Below, piece by piece: positions 7,086 through 13,040 of a stretch of 13,040 nt of DNA. Source of the stretch: an uncultured Lachnospiraceae bacterium (lineage in GTDB: Bacteria > Bacillota > Clostridia > Lachnospirales > Lachnospiraceae); NCBI GenBank assembly GCA_934402515.1, contig CAKRTZ010000056.1, positions 1 through 13,040 on the forward strand, in the 5' to 3' direction. The stretch's first letter is position 1. The number at the start of each line of letters is the position of its first letter. The notes beneath the pieces are model-generated. The model did no database searches. It was not told the origin of the DNA and worked only from the letters and a program-made list of their open reading frames with translations. The translations under genes and the position numbers were made by a program.

Positions 7086-8048
7086 ATGTACCATGTTATT
7101 GTCAACCCGGCATCGAAATCCGGGCGGGGAATCCGAATATGGGAAGAATGTCAGAAAATCCTGAATCGAAGACAGATTCCTTACGAGGTGTTCTTTTCTG
7201 AAAAGTTTGGTCAGATCGAGGAACATGTACGCAGGATGACACAGGATCCGGATCAGTTTTATGACATTCTGGTTTTTGGCGGTGATGGAACCATGAACGA
7301 GGTGGTATCCGGAGTATGTCACTTAGACCGTGTGCGGATTGGATATATTCCCAGCGGCTCCAGCAATGATCTTGCACGGGATATGGAAATGTCCGTAAAA
7401 CCCACAGTACTCATGGAGAAAATTCTGAAAAATGAACAGGGATACCTGATGGATGTAGGCAGCTTGAAATTTGCCATAGTTTCGGAGGAGCATAGTTGTC
7501 TTTATAATAAGGAACATTTTTCCGGTGTGAAACGGTTTAATGTCAGCTGTGGAATTGGATTTGACGCTGCAGTCTGCGAGGAAGCTCTGCATTCGAAGAT
7601 GAAAGAGTTCCTGAATCGTTTTAGAATGGGAAAGCTGGTTTATCTGTGCATTGCATTGAAACAGCTGATTAAGGCGAAAAGAGTTTCCTGTGACTTATAT
7701 TTAGATGAAAATGAGCCGATTCATGTAAAAGGGCTGTTATTTGTGGCCTGTATGAATCATAAATACGAGGGTGGAGGATTCATGTTTGGACCGGATGCGG
7801 ATTATCAGGATGGATTCCTGGATCTGTGTGTGGTGGGAAATATTCCCAAACCCTTGATTTTACTGGCATTACCTACTGCAATGAAAGGAAAACATTTTGC
7901 CTTTCCCTGCATTGAGAAATATCGTGCCAGAGAAGTCAGGATCAAAATCTCAGAACCCCTTTGGGTACATACCGATGGAGAGGTCTATGTGAAATCGGAT
8001 GACATATACATTAAAAATGAACCCACTAAAATGAGAATGATCGTTTAA
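7086..8048 (+). CDS. Diacylglycerol kinase-family lipid kinase
   Basis: 320 residues from the ATG at 7086, chosen over an in-frame GTG at 7056 because GAGGGG lies seven bases before the ATG and the family begins right before its NP motif. It shows the DAGK catalytic fold: NPASKSGRG from Asn7, the nucleotide-binding GGDGTMNEV from Gly65, and PSGSSNDLARD (89-99), then a C-terminal substrate domain with GGGFMFGPDADYQDG. The family (DgkB, YegS) phosphorylates diacylglycerol or related lipids with ATP at the membrane face. In Firmicutes DgkB recycles diacylglycerol released by lipoteichoic acid synthesis; whether this copy is DgkB cannot be decided here. It is first of a group with a PAP2 phosphatase, 62 bases downstream. 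Confidence 0.9.
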   Translation: MYHVIVNPASKSGRGIRIWEECQKILNRRQIPYEVFFSEKFGQIEEHVRRMTQDPDQFYDILVFGGDGTMNEVVSGVCHLDRVRIGYIPSGSSNDLARDMEMSVKPTVLMEKILKNEQGYLMDVGSLKFAIVSEEHSCLYNKEHFSGVKRFNVSCGIGFDAAVCEEALHSKMKEFLNRFRMGKLVYLCIALKQLIKAKRVSCDLYLDENEPIHVKGLLFVACMNHKYEGGGFMFGPDADYQDGFLDLCVVGNIPKPLILLALPTAMKGKHFAFPCIEKYRAREVRIKISEPLWVHTDGEVYVKSDDIYIKNEPTKMRMIV

Positions 8049-8060
8049 AAGAAGAGGAGA

Positions 8061-8084
8061 AGTGTGAAAACAAATTTTCACGCT
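8061..8084 (+). repeat. Intergenic hairpin between lipid kinase and PAP2 gene
   Basis: AGTGTGAAAA (8061-8070) pairs with TTTTCACGCT (8075-8084) around a 4-base loop, with one T-G pair. No T run follows, so termination is unlikely; it may shape mRNA processing or stability between the two genes. Confidence 0.35.
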
Positions 8085-8110
8085 GTTATGGAAAGGAAAA
8101 GGTTAGTAAA

Positions 8111-8782
8111 ATGAAAGAGTTGTGCCGTAAATATCGGCATGCGTTGCCACTGATTATCTACGGAATTGTATATCTGGCATGGTTTTCCCATCTGGAGAAA
8201 ACAGTGACCAGAGGATATACGGTAATTCATGTAGCTTTGGATGATTACATACCGTTTTGCGAAGTGTTTGTGATCCCGTACCTTTTATGGTTTGCCTATG
8301 TTGCATTTGTAGTGATGTATTTTTTCTTTAAAGATAAGGAAGATTATTATAAAACCTGTATGTTTCTGTTTACAGGAATGACCATCTTTCTGCTGGTTTC
8401 CACCATCTTCCCCAATGGTCATCATTTAAGACCCAGGGTGATGCCCAGAGATAATATCTTTACTGCCATGGTGGCATGGCTTTACCGGACAGATACGCCT
8501 ACCAATCTTTGGCCCAGCATTCATGTATATAATTCATTGGGTGTACATTTTGCAATTACCAGAAGCAAACATTTTGCCAATAACCGTAGGGCAAAAGCAC
8601 TGTCCCTGGTACTCTGCATATCCATTATTCTGTCAACCATGTTTATCAAGCAGCATTCCGTGTGGGATGTGGCAACAGCATTTGCCATGGCCGGAGTGAT
8701 GTATATGGTGGTATACAGTGAGGATTCAATTCTGGGACTTAAGAGAAAGCGGAAGAGAGAGAGAAGACCGCAGATTGGTTAA
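8111..8782 (+). CDS. PAP2-type membrane phosphatase
   Basis: 223 residues with about five hydrophobic membrane segments (near 11-27, 51-73, 83-100, 163-179, 187-202) and a very basic C-terminal tail (KRKRKRERR). The PAP2 signature is recognisable: HLRPR (105-109), PSIH with His138 in place of the usual PSGH, and QHSVWD with His182 and Asp186 (the SxxxxxHxxxD motif, starting at Ser175). Members remove phosphate from phosphatidate, lysophosphatidate or undecaprenyl pyrophosphate; some transfer phospho-head groups instead. Next to a lipid kinase, phosphatidate is a reasonable but unproven substrate. The ATG has AAAGG eight bases upstream. Confidence 0.82.
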   Translation: MKELCRKYRHALPLIIYGIVYLAWFSHLEKTVTRGYTVIHVALDDYIPFCEVFVIPYLLWFAYVAFVVMYFFFKDKEDYYKTCMFLFTGMTIFLLVSTIFPNGHHLRPRVMPRDNIFTAMVAWLYRTDTPTNLWPSIHVYNSLGVHFAITRSKHFANNRRAKALSLVLCISIILSTMFIKQHSVWDVATAFAMAGVMYMVVYSEDSILGLKRKRKRERRPQIG

Positions 8783-8798
8783 CCCGGGGGAGTAGATA

Positions 8799-8828
8799 GT
8801 GAAATATCGAAGAGAAAGTTATCCATAA
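8799..8828 (+). CDS. Possible 9-codon leader mini-ORF
   Basis: A GTG start with a strong GGGGGAG six bases upstream opens a nine-residue frame (MKYRRESYP). Its stop codon overlaps the start of the AAGAGG ribosome site of the next gene, which starts with the weak codon TTG. That arrangement would suit translational coupling. It could equally be chance, since the frame is very short. Confidence 0.2.
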   Translation: MKYRRESYP

Positions 8829-8839
8829 GAGGTATTCAT

Positions 8840-9283
8840 TTGAAAGATCGTTTTGAATTTTTAGAAAAACTTCGACAGAGTCTGGCAGGGAGAATTGATT
8901 CCGGGACTTTGCAGGACACGATGAATTATTATCAGGAGTATTTTGAAATCCAGGTGCGCAGCGGCAAGAGCGAACAGGAGATTCTGGAACAGTTGGGAGA
9001 TCCCCGCCTGCTTGCAAAATCCATTTTGCAGGCGGAACAGCGCAGCAGTACCATGGAGGAAGCAGAATACGAAGAAGCTCCGGAAGAAGAGAAGAAAATC
9101 CATCTTCACTTTGGACAGAAGCAGATTACAATGCCCCGATGGCTTGCCCTCATCCTGGGAGCGATCTGCCTTGTTTTGTTCGTGGTGGTTTTCTTTTATG
9201 CATTCTGGCTGTTACTTCCTATTATACTGGTAGTGACGGCAGTTTGTCTGATGGCACGTATTTTAAAAGATTTATTCCGATGA
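8840..9283 (+). CDS. HAAS/DUF1700-type membrane protein
   Basis: 147 residues. The N-terminal helical domain (FLEKLRQSL, then TMNYYQEYFEIQ and EQEILEQLGDP at about 5-55) matches the HAAS (DUF1700) domain, usually found in membrane proteins encoded beside PadR-family repressors. A charged Glu-rich linker (about 65-90) leads to a long hydrophobic region (101-138) that can form two membrane helices, and a short basic end. The start is TTG, supported by AGAGG seven bases upstream; no ATG fits the frame before the conserved domain. No PadR gene is next to it in this window. Its role with the lipid kinase and PAP2 gene is unknown. Confidence 0.78.
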   Translation: MKDRFEFLEKLRQSLAGRIDSGTLQDTMNYYQEYFEIQVRSGKSEQEILEQLGDPRLLAKSILQAEQRSSTMEEAEYEEAPEEEKKIHLHFGQKQITMPRWLALILGAICLVLFVVVFFYAFWLLLPIILVVTAVCLMARILKDLFR

Positions 9284-9290
9284 AAATTTT

Positions 9291-9320
9291 TGAATAGAAA
9301 TGTGTAAAGTGCAAATACTA
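9291..9320 (+). promoter_or_regulatory. Sigma-G-like forespore promoter of the Asn/Gln-rich small protein
   Basis: TGAATA (9291-9296), 17 bases, then AATACTA (9314-9320). The Bacillus sigma-G consensus is close to TGAATA, 17-18 bases, CATACTA, so only the first C of the -10 differs. A sigma-A reading (TTGAAT, 18 bases, AATACT) is possible but poorer. The -35 begins eight bases after the preceding stop codon. Confidence 0.5.
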
Positions 9321-9356
9321 CTCCTGTAACAATCAATTACAAGGAGGCGAATGTAA

Positions 9357-9494
9357 ATGTCTAACTTTAACCAGAACGACAACAAACAGAACCAGAACAA
9401 TCAGAAAAACAACCAGAACAATAATCAGAACCAGAGCAAAAACAAAGCAGACAACTGCAACGACAAGCAGAAAGATAGCTACAAAGAGAACTAG
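9357..9494 (+). CDS. 45-residue Asn/Gln/Lys-rich small protein, possible forespore protein
   Basis: 45 residues, of which 17 are Asn, 8 Gln and 7 Lys, with one Phe, one Tyr and one Cys and almost no hydrophobic residues: a disordered, hydrophilic chain (begins MSNFNQNDNKQ). The ATG is preceded by a full AGGAGG nine bases away (9342-9347). A hairpin terminator lies 11 bases after the stop and a sigma-G-like promoter lies before it, so it looks like a complete one-gene unit. Composition recalls gamma-type small acid-soluble spore proteins (SspE), which are Asn/Gln-rich, but no alignable SspE repeat is seen, so family membership is inference. A chance frame is unlikely given the ribosome site, terminator and skewed composition. 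Confidence 0.75.
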   Translation: MSNFNQNDNKQNQNNQKNNQNNNQNQSKNKADNCNDKQKDSYKEN

Positions 9495-9505
9495 TATCCA
9501 AGGGG

Positions 9506-9539
9506 GGGAGATGCATCTTAGGCATCTCCCTCTTGCTTT
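9506..9539 (+). terminator. Terminator of the small Asn/Gln-rich gene
   Basis: A perfect 9-bp GC-rich stem, GGGAGATGC (9506-9514) with GCATCTCCC (9522-9530), encloses a 7-base loop and is followed by TCTTGCTTT. The downstream T-rich tract also contributes the -35 box of the next promoter. Confidence 0.85.
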
Positions 9540-9561
9540 GTAGGTACATAAGAAGTAAAAT
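9533..9561 (+). promoter_or_regulatory. Promoter placed six bases before the methyltransferase ATG
   Basis: TTGCTT (9533-9538), 17 bases, then TAAAAT (9556-9561). Only six bases separate the -10 from the ATG at 9568, so transcription would begin at or next to the start codon. No good ribosome site precedes this ATG; AGAAG at 9551-9555 is 12 bases away. Confidence 0.5.
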
Positions 9562-9567
9562 AACCCT

Positions 9568-10731
9568 ATGAGAAAAATGGAATTGATTGCGCCCTGTCAT
9601 TTTGGACTGGAGGCGGTACTAAAAAAAGAAATATATGATCTCGGCTATGAGATCAGCCAGGTGGAAGATGGCAGAGTGACTTTTATCGGGGATGAGGAGG
9701 CAATTTGCCGCGCCAACGTTTTCCTGCGCAGTGCAGAGCGTATTCTGATCAAAGTCGGAAGCTTTACGGCAACCACCTTTGAAGAACTGTTTCAGGGAAC
9801 CAAAGCACTTCCCTGGGAAGAATACATTCCGGCAGATGGGAAATTCTGGGTTGCCAAAGCAGCCAGCGTAAAGAGTAAATTATTCAGTCCTTCCGACATC
9901 CAGTCCATTATGAAAAAAGCCATGGTGGAACGGTTAAAGGGAGTGTACGGTATTTCCTGGTTTGAGGAGGATGGAGCATCCTTTCCCGTACGGGTATTTT
10001 TGATGAAGGATGTGGTGACCGTAGGCCTGGATACCACGGGAGAATCCCTGCACAAACGGGGCTACCGGAAACTTACGGCCAAAGCACCCATTGCGGAGAA
10101 CCTGGCAGCTGCGCTGATCATGCTTACCCCATGGAATAAAGACAGGATTCTGGTGGATCCTTTCTGCGGAAGCGGAACTATTCCCATTGAGGCAGCCATG
10201 ATGGCAGCAGGAATTGCTCCCGGCATGAATCGCTCTTTCCTTGCGGAAAACTGGAGCAACGTGTTGGAGCGGCAGTTATGGTATGATGCGGTGGAAGAAG
10301 CCAATGATGAGATGGATTTGTCAGTGAAACCGGATATTCAGGGGTACGATATTGATGATGATATGGTATCCATTGCCCGGGCAAATGCCAGACTTGCCGG
10401 TGTGGATAAGCTGATTCATTTCCAGCGCAGAAGCGTGGCAGATCTGAGCCATCCCAAGAAATATGGTTTCCTAATCACGAACCCGCCTTATGGCGAACGT
10501 TTGGAAGACAAGGAGGCATTGCCGCCTTTGTACAAGACGATTGGGGAGCGTTTTGCACAGCTGGACAGCTGGTCGATGTATCTGATTACTTCCTACGAGC
10601 AGGCGGAGCGTGATATTGGGCGTAAGGCAGACAAAAACCGTAAAATTTATAATGGAATGATGAAAACCTATTATTATCAGTTCCTGGGACCGAAACCACC
10701 CAGAAGAGCGAAGACAGAAGCAGGGGAATAA
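9568..10731 (+). CDS. THUMP-domain 23S rRNA guanine-N2 methyltransferase (RlmL/YpsC family)
   Basis: 387 residues. The N-terminal part (about 1-160) is the ferredoxin-like plus THUMP RNA-binding region, opening with MELIAPCHFGLEAVLKKEI like YpsC. The catalytic domain has the SAM-binding block VDPFCGSGTIPIEAA from Val196 and the NPPYGERL motif at 305-312, typical of N2-guanine or N6-adenine methyltransferases. By family it methylates a guanine of 23S rRNA in the cytosol with S-adenosylmethionine. Only the RlmL half of the E. coli RlmKL fusion is present, the usual Firmicutes form. It heads a four-gene operon; the next ATG begins one base after its stop codon. The start at 9568 fits the family even though no good ribosome site precedes it. 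Confidence 0.92.
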   Translation: MRKMELIAPCHFGLEAVLKKEIYDLGYEISQVEDGRVTFIGDEEAICRANVFLRSAERILIKVGSFTATTFEELFQGTKALPWEEYIPADGKFWVAKAASVKSKLFSPSDIQSIMKKAMVERLKGVYGISWFEEDGASFPVRVFLMKDVVTVGLDTTGESLHKRGYRKLTAKAPIAENLAAALIMLTPWNKDRILVDPFCGSGTIPIEAAMMAAGIAPGMNRSFLAENWSNVLERQLWYDAVEEANDEMDLSVKPDIQGYDIDDDMVSIARANARLAGVDKLIHFQRRSVADLSHPKKYGFLITNPPYGERLEDKEALPPLYKTIGERFAQLDSWSMYLITSYEQAERDIGRKADKNRKIYNGMMKTYYYQFLGPKPPRRAKTEAGE

Positions 10732-10732
10732 C

Positions 10733-11734
10733 ATGAGCGCACAAAAGAAACTCATGATAGGAAGTGCGGTTTACAGTACACTCTTTGCAATTACGGCTTT
10801 TATTGTGATGTTTTACCATGCTTCCCATAAGCAGATCCTGATTCAGGATGTAGCACAGGATGCTGGAACGGAACTGACTGCGATGGCAGAGAATGTATGG
10901 CAGCAGAACCTTGTAGTAGAACAGCTCAATGAGGGGAAAAACTGCCTTTCCATCCCAGTTCCGGAGGAAACACGATCCGAACAGGTAACCATTGAAAATC
11001 ACTATATGGATCATGAACTCTGGGTCCGGGTGGATACCCTGGATGCGTCCTATCTGAAGGAACATCCGGTACTGGTAGATGGAGAAATCCAACAGGGACA
11101 GATGCAGTTATATGGGGGAAAACTATGGCTGGTCATGCCCCTCAGAGGAGTTCGCGAGTATCGGAGCGTGTTGGAAAAGGGATATCTTACCATAGAATTG
11201 TATCATCCCAAAGAAATATATGATAAAATTATCGTAATTGACCCGTCAGCGGATGAAAATGCCCTGAAGATTGCCGGATATTTAAAGGAACTGCTGGATA
11301 CCAGTGAAATCAAAGCCTATTATTCAAGAATCGAGGAGCGGGATTTGACACCGGCACAGCGGTTAAGTCTGTGCGTAGGGTCAGAGGCAGATTTCTATAT
11401 CGGAATCCGTATGGGAAATTCTGAGAATACCCAGACATACGGCACAGTGGTGCGGTACGGGGGAGAATATTTTCAACCGGAGATGGATAGCGCCAGACTG
11501 GCGGATTTGCTGGAGCGCCAGGTGACAACAGCAATCAACGGCAGGGCAGAAGGAATTTTTGAAGACCAGGAGGACTTTATGCTAACCCAGGTACCGTCGA
11601 TGGCGGTGATTCTGGAGCCGGGGTATACCACGAATCCACAGGAAAGAAAGTATTTAAAACAGCCGGAGTATCGCAGAAAGATCGCAGAAGGAATCTACGA
11701 GACTATTCTGCAGGCTTATGAGAAAATGGAGTAG
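10733..11734 (+). CDS. Membrane-anchored, probably inactive amidase_3-like protein
   Basis: 333 residues. One N-terminal membrane helix (about 8-29) puts the rest outside the cell. Residues about 160-330 follow the N-acetylmuramoyl-L-alanine amidase (amidase_3) pattern: IVIDP (167-171), FYIGIRMGNS ending at 230, and ILEPGYTTNPQE around Glu295 followed by QPEYRRKIAEGI. In active enzymes IDP continues as GHGG and the third strand reads SIHAN, both histidines binding zinc. Here IDP is followed by SADEN with the histidine and about a dozen residues missing, and the second histidine is Arg226. The catalytic-type Glu295 remains. A regulatory or peptidoglycan-binding pseudoenzyme is inferred. Residues 30-160 are not recognised. 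The start lies one base after the preceding stop, so translation is probably coupled. Confidence 0.75.
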   Translation: MSAQKKLMIGSAVYSTLFAITAFIVMFYHASHKQILIQDVAQDAGTELTAMAENVWQQNLVVEQLNEGKNCLSIPVPEETRSEQVTIENHYMDHELWVRVDTLDASYLKEHPVLVDGEIQQGQMQLYGGKLWLVMPLRGVREYRSVLEKGYLTIELYHPKEIYDKIIVIDPSADENALKIAGYLKELLDTSEIKAYYSRIEERDLTPAQRLSLCVGSEADFYIGIRMGNSENTQTYGTVVRYGGEYFQPEMDSARLADLLERQVTTAINGRAEGIFEDQEDFMLTQVPSMAVILEPGYTTNPQERKYLKQPEYRRKIAEGIYETILQAYEKME

Positions 11735-11739
11735 ATGAG

Positions 11740-12339
11740 ATGAACCAAAAGGGAAGAATCGTATTTGCAACAGGAAATGCGGGAAAAATGCGGGAAATCC
11801 GCATGATTATGGAAGATATGGGCATGGAGATTCTCTCCATGAAAGAGATTGGGATTAACCCGGACATCGTAGAGGATGGAACGACCTTTACCGAAAATGC
11901 GATCATTAAGGCCAAAGCAGTTGCAGCTTTGACGGATGCAATCGTGCTGGCGGACGATTCAGGACTGGAAATTGATGCGTTGAATAAGGAGCCCGGAATT
12001 TACTCTGCCCGGTATATGGGAGAGGATACTTCCTATCGGATTAAGAATGCCAACTTGATTGAACGACTGGAGGGAGTACCGGATGAAAAGAGAACCGCCC
12101 GGTTTGTATGTGCGATTGCAGCGGTTTTGCCCAATGGGGAATTACTTACCACATTGGGAACGGTAGAGGGAAGAATCGGCTACGAGGAAAAGGGTGCGAA
12201 TGGTTTTGGCTATGATCCCATCTTTTTCCTACCGGAATTCGGATGTACCAGTGCAGAATTGACAGATGAGCAGAAGAATGAGATCAGTCACCGGGGTAAA
12301 GCACTTCGGGCAATGAAAGAATTACTTCAGGAGAAATGA
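11740..12339 (+). CDS. rdgB: XTP/dITP diphosphatase (RdgB/HAM1 family)
   Basis: 199 residues, the normal length. It hydrolyses deaminated purine nucleotides (XTP, dITP, ITP) to monophosphates and pyrophosphate, keeping them out of DNA and RNA. Visible signatures: FATGNAGKMREI (9-20, phosphate loop), ADDSGLEIDAL (71-81, metal-binding acids), PGIYSARY (85-92), GANGFGYDPIF (152-162) and SHRGKAL (183-189). The ATG lies six bases after the upstream stop, with GGAG inside the end of the previous gene, so translation is probably coupled. It is followed by the YfcE-like gene 13 bases later, a common RdgB neighbour in Firmicutes. Confidence 0.96.
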   Translation: MNQKGRIVFATGNAGKMREIRMIMEDMGMEILSMKEIGINPDIVEDGTTFTENAIIKAKAVAALTDAIVLADDSGLEIDALNKEPGIYSARYMGEDTSYRIKNANLIERLEGVPDEKRTARFVCAIAAVLPNGELLTTLGTVEGRIGYEEKGANGFGYDPIFFLPEFGCTSAELTDEQKNEISHRGKALRAMKELLQEK

Positions 12340-12352
12340 TAGAGGAAGACGG

Positions 12353-12832
12353 ATGAAGGTACTGATTGTAAGTGATACACATCGGCACAACGAGAATTTT
12401 GTAAAAGCAGTAGAGAGAACCGCCCCAATTGATCTGGTGGTTCATTGTGGAGACATCGAGGGAAGTGAGCTTTTTATCTCACAGGCAGCAGGGTGCCCGG
12501 TACAAATGGTTGCCGGCAATAATGATTTTTTCTCAGAACTGCCGGGAGAGCTTACTTTCAAAATTCGAGATCTGCAGGTATGGGTGACTCATGGACATCA
12601 TTATTATGTATCTATGGGAACCGAATTTATTATAGAAGAGGCAAGAGCAAGGGGCGTGGATGTGGTCATGTACGGACATACGCACCGTCCCTCTATTGAG
12701 TACAGCGCCGGGATCGTAGCCTTGAACCCCGGCAGTCTCTCTTACCCCAGACAGGATGGGCGCAGACCATCCTATATTGTCATGGAGACAGACCGGTTCG
12801 GAGAGTGGCATTTTGATATCCGCTATTTGTAA
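12353..12832 (+). CDS. YfcE/MJ0936-family metallophosphoesterase
   Basis: 159 residues, a minimal calcineurin-like phosphoesterase. Two-metal site residues are all present: SDTH (Asp8, His10), CGDIEG (Asp34), AGNNDF (Asn56), VTHGHH (His80, His82) and YGHTHRP (His109, His111), ending with NPGSLSYPR (125-133). Family members hydrolyse phosphodiesters in the cytosol and depend on manganese or similar metals; the natural substrate is not settled. The ATG has AGAGGA six bases upstream. It is the last gene of the operon; no convincing terminator follows in the AT-rich gap. Confidence 0.93.
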   Translation: MKVLIVSDTHRHNENFVKAVERTAPIDLVVHCGDIEGSELFISQAAGCPVQMVAGNNDFFSELPGELTFKIRDLQVWVTHGHHYYVSMGTEFIIEEARARGVDVVMYGHTHRPSIEYSAGIVALNPGSLSYPRQDGRRPSYIVMETDRFGEWHFDIRYL

Positions 12833-12898
12833 ATTGACTAAATAATAGAAGAAAGTCAAAAAATAATATAAAATTCAAAAAATCCATACAAAAAACAG

Positions 12899-12927
12899 TT
12901 GACATTGTAAAAACCCTATAGTACAAT
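12899..12927 (+). promoter_or_regulatory. Strong promoter of tRNA-Pro
   Basis: A perfect TTGACA (12899-12904), 17 bases, then TACAAT (12922-12927). The preceding 60 bases are very AT-rich with A runs, like an UP element. Transcription would start near 12934, about 32 bases before the tRNA. Confidence 0.88.
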
Positions 12928-12965
12928 GATTCTTGCGTCACGGAACAGACCAACAGCCAGGAAAG

Positions 12966-13040
12966 CGGGGTGTGGCTCAGCTTGGCTAGAGCGCCTGGTT
13001 TGGGACCAGGAGGTCGCAGGTTCGAATCCTGTCACCCCGA
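12966..13040 (+). tRNA. tRNA-Pro (anticodon TGG)
   Basis: The acceptor stem CGGGGTG pairs with CACCCCG; anticodon stem CCTGG with CCAGG encloses loop TTTGGGA, giving TGG. The T loop is TTCGAAT and the discriminator is A13040, the last base of the window. Whether CCA or further tRNAs follow cannot be seen. Confidence 0.96.

Noticed and set aside
10586..11092. Minus-strand 168-residue frame across the methyltransferase-amidase junction
   Set aside because: It is antisense to two well-supported coupled genes and has no recognisable domain.
12834..12859. TTGACT / AGTCAA inverted repeat after the YfcE-like gene as a terminator
   Set aside because: The stem has only six pairs and is followed by A residues, not T, on the plus strand.

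Overview
The window looks like chromosomal DNA of a spore-forming, low-to-mid GC Clostridia, most probably a Lachnospiraceae gut anaerobe. The basis is gene content and style: a RelQ-type alarmone synthetase, a secreted protein with Lachnospiraceae-like NPDV/EGR-type N-terminal repeats, a tiny Asn/Gln-rich protein behind a sigma-G-like promoter, tRNAs without encoded CCA, strong AGGAGG-type ribosome sites and TTGACA/TATAAT promoters. The taxon is inferred from style, not from a marker gene.

Layout. Positions 1-380 hold four plus-strand tRNAs (Asp, cut at its 5' end, then Val, Leu, Arg) closed by a hairpin terminator. Next come two exported proteins, each a separate unit: a secreted protein with 13 CxxC motifs (647-2284, followed by a terminator) and a GH18 lipoprotein (2509-4011). 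A gene at 4133-5590 fuses a small alarmone synthetase to an SGNH/GDSL hydrolase domain. It converges on glyA (minus strand, 5657-6895) across a shared bidirectional terminator. A divergent promoter region at about 6930-7036 serves glyA and a plus-strand lipid group: a diacylglycerol kinase-family enzyme, a PAP2-type membrane phosphatase and an HAAS/DUF1700-type membrane protein (7086-9283).

A 45-residue Asn/Gln-rich protein too short for ordinary ORF calling (9357-9494) follows, with its own sigma-G-like promoter and terminator. Then comes a tight four-gene operon (9568-12832): a THUMP-domain rRNA methyltransferase, a membrane-anchored amidase_3-like protein that has lost its zinc-binding histidines, an RdgB/HAM1 pyrophosphatase and a YfcE-type phosphodiesterase. 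A consensus promoter and a tRNA-Pro end the window at its last base.

The lipid kinase and PAP2 phosphatase would catalyse opposite steps between diacylglycerol and phosphatidate. The 9568-12832 operon mixes RNA modification and nucleotide clean-up with a cell-wall-like protein. The items most worth a second look are the alarmone synthetase-SGNH fusion, the small Asn/Gln-rich forespore candidate, the degenerate amidase, the CxxC-repeat secreted protein, and a promoter placed so that the methyltransferase mRNA may be leaderless. No mobile element, CRISPR array or phage gene was seen, and no gene-free stretch exceeds 300 bases.
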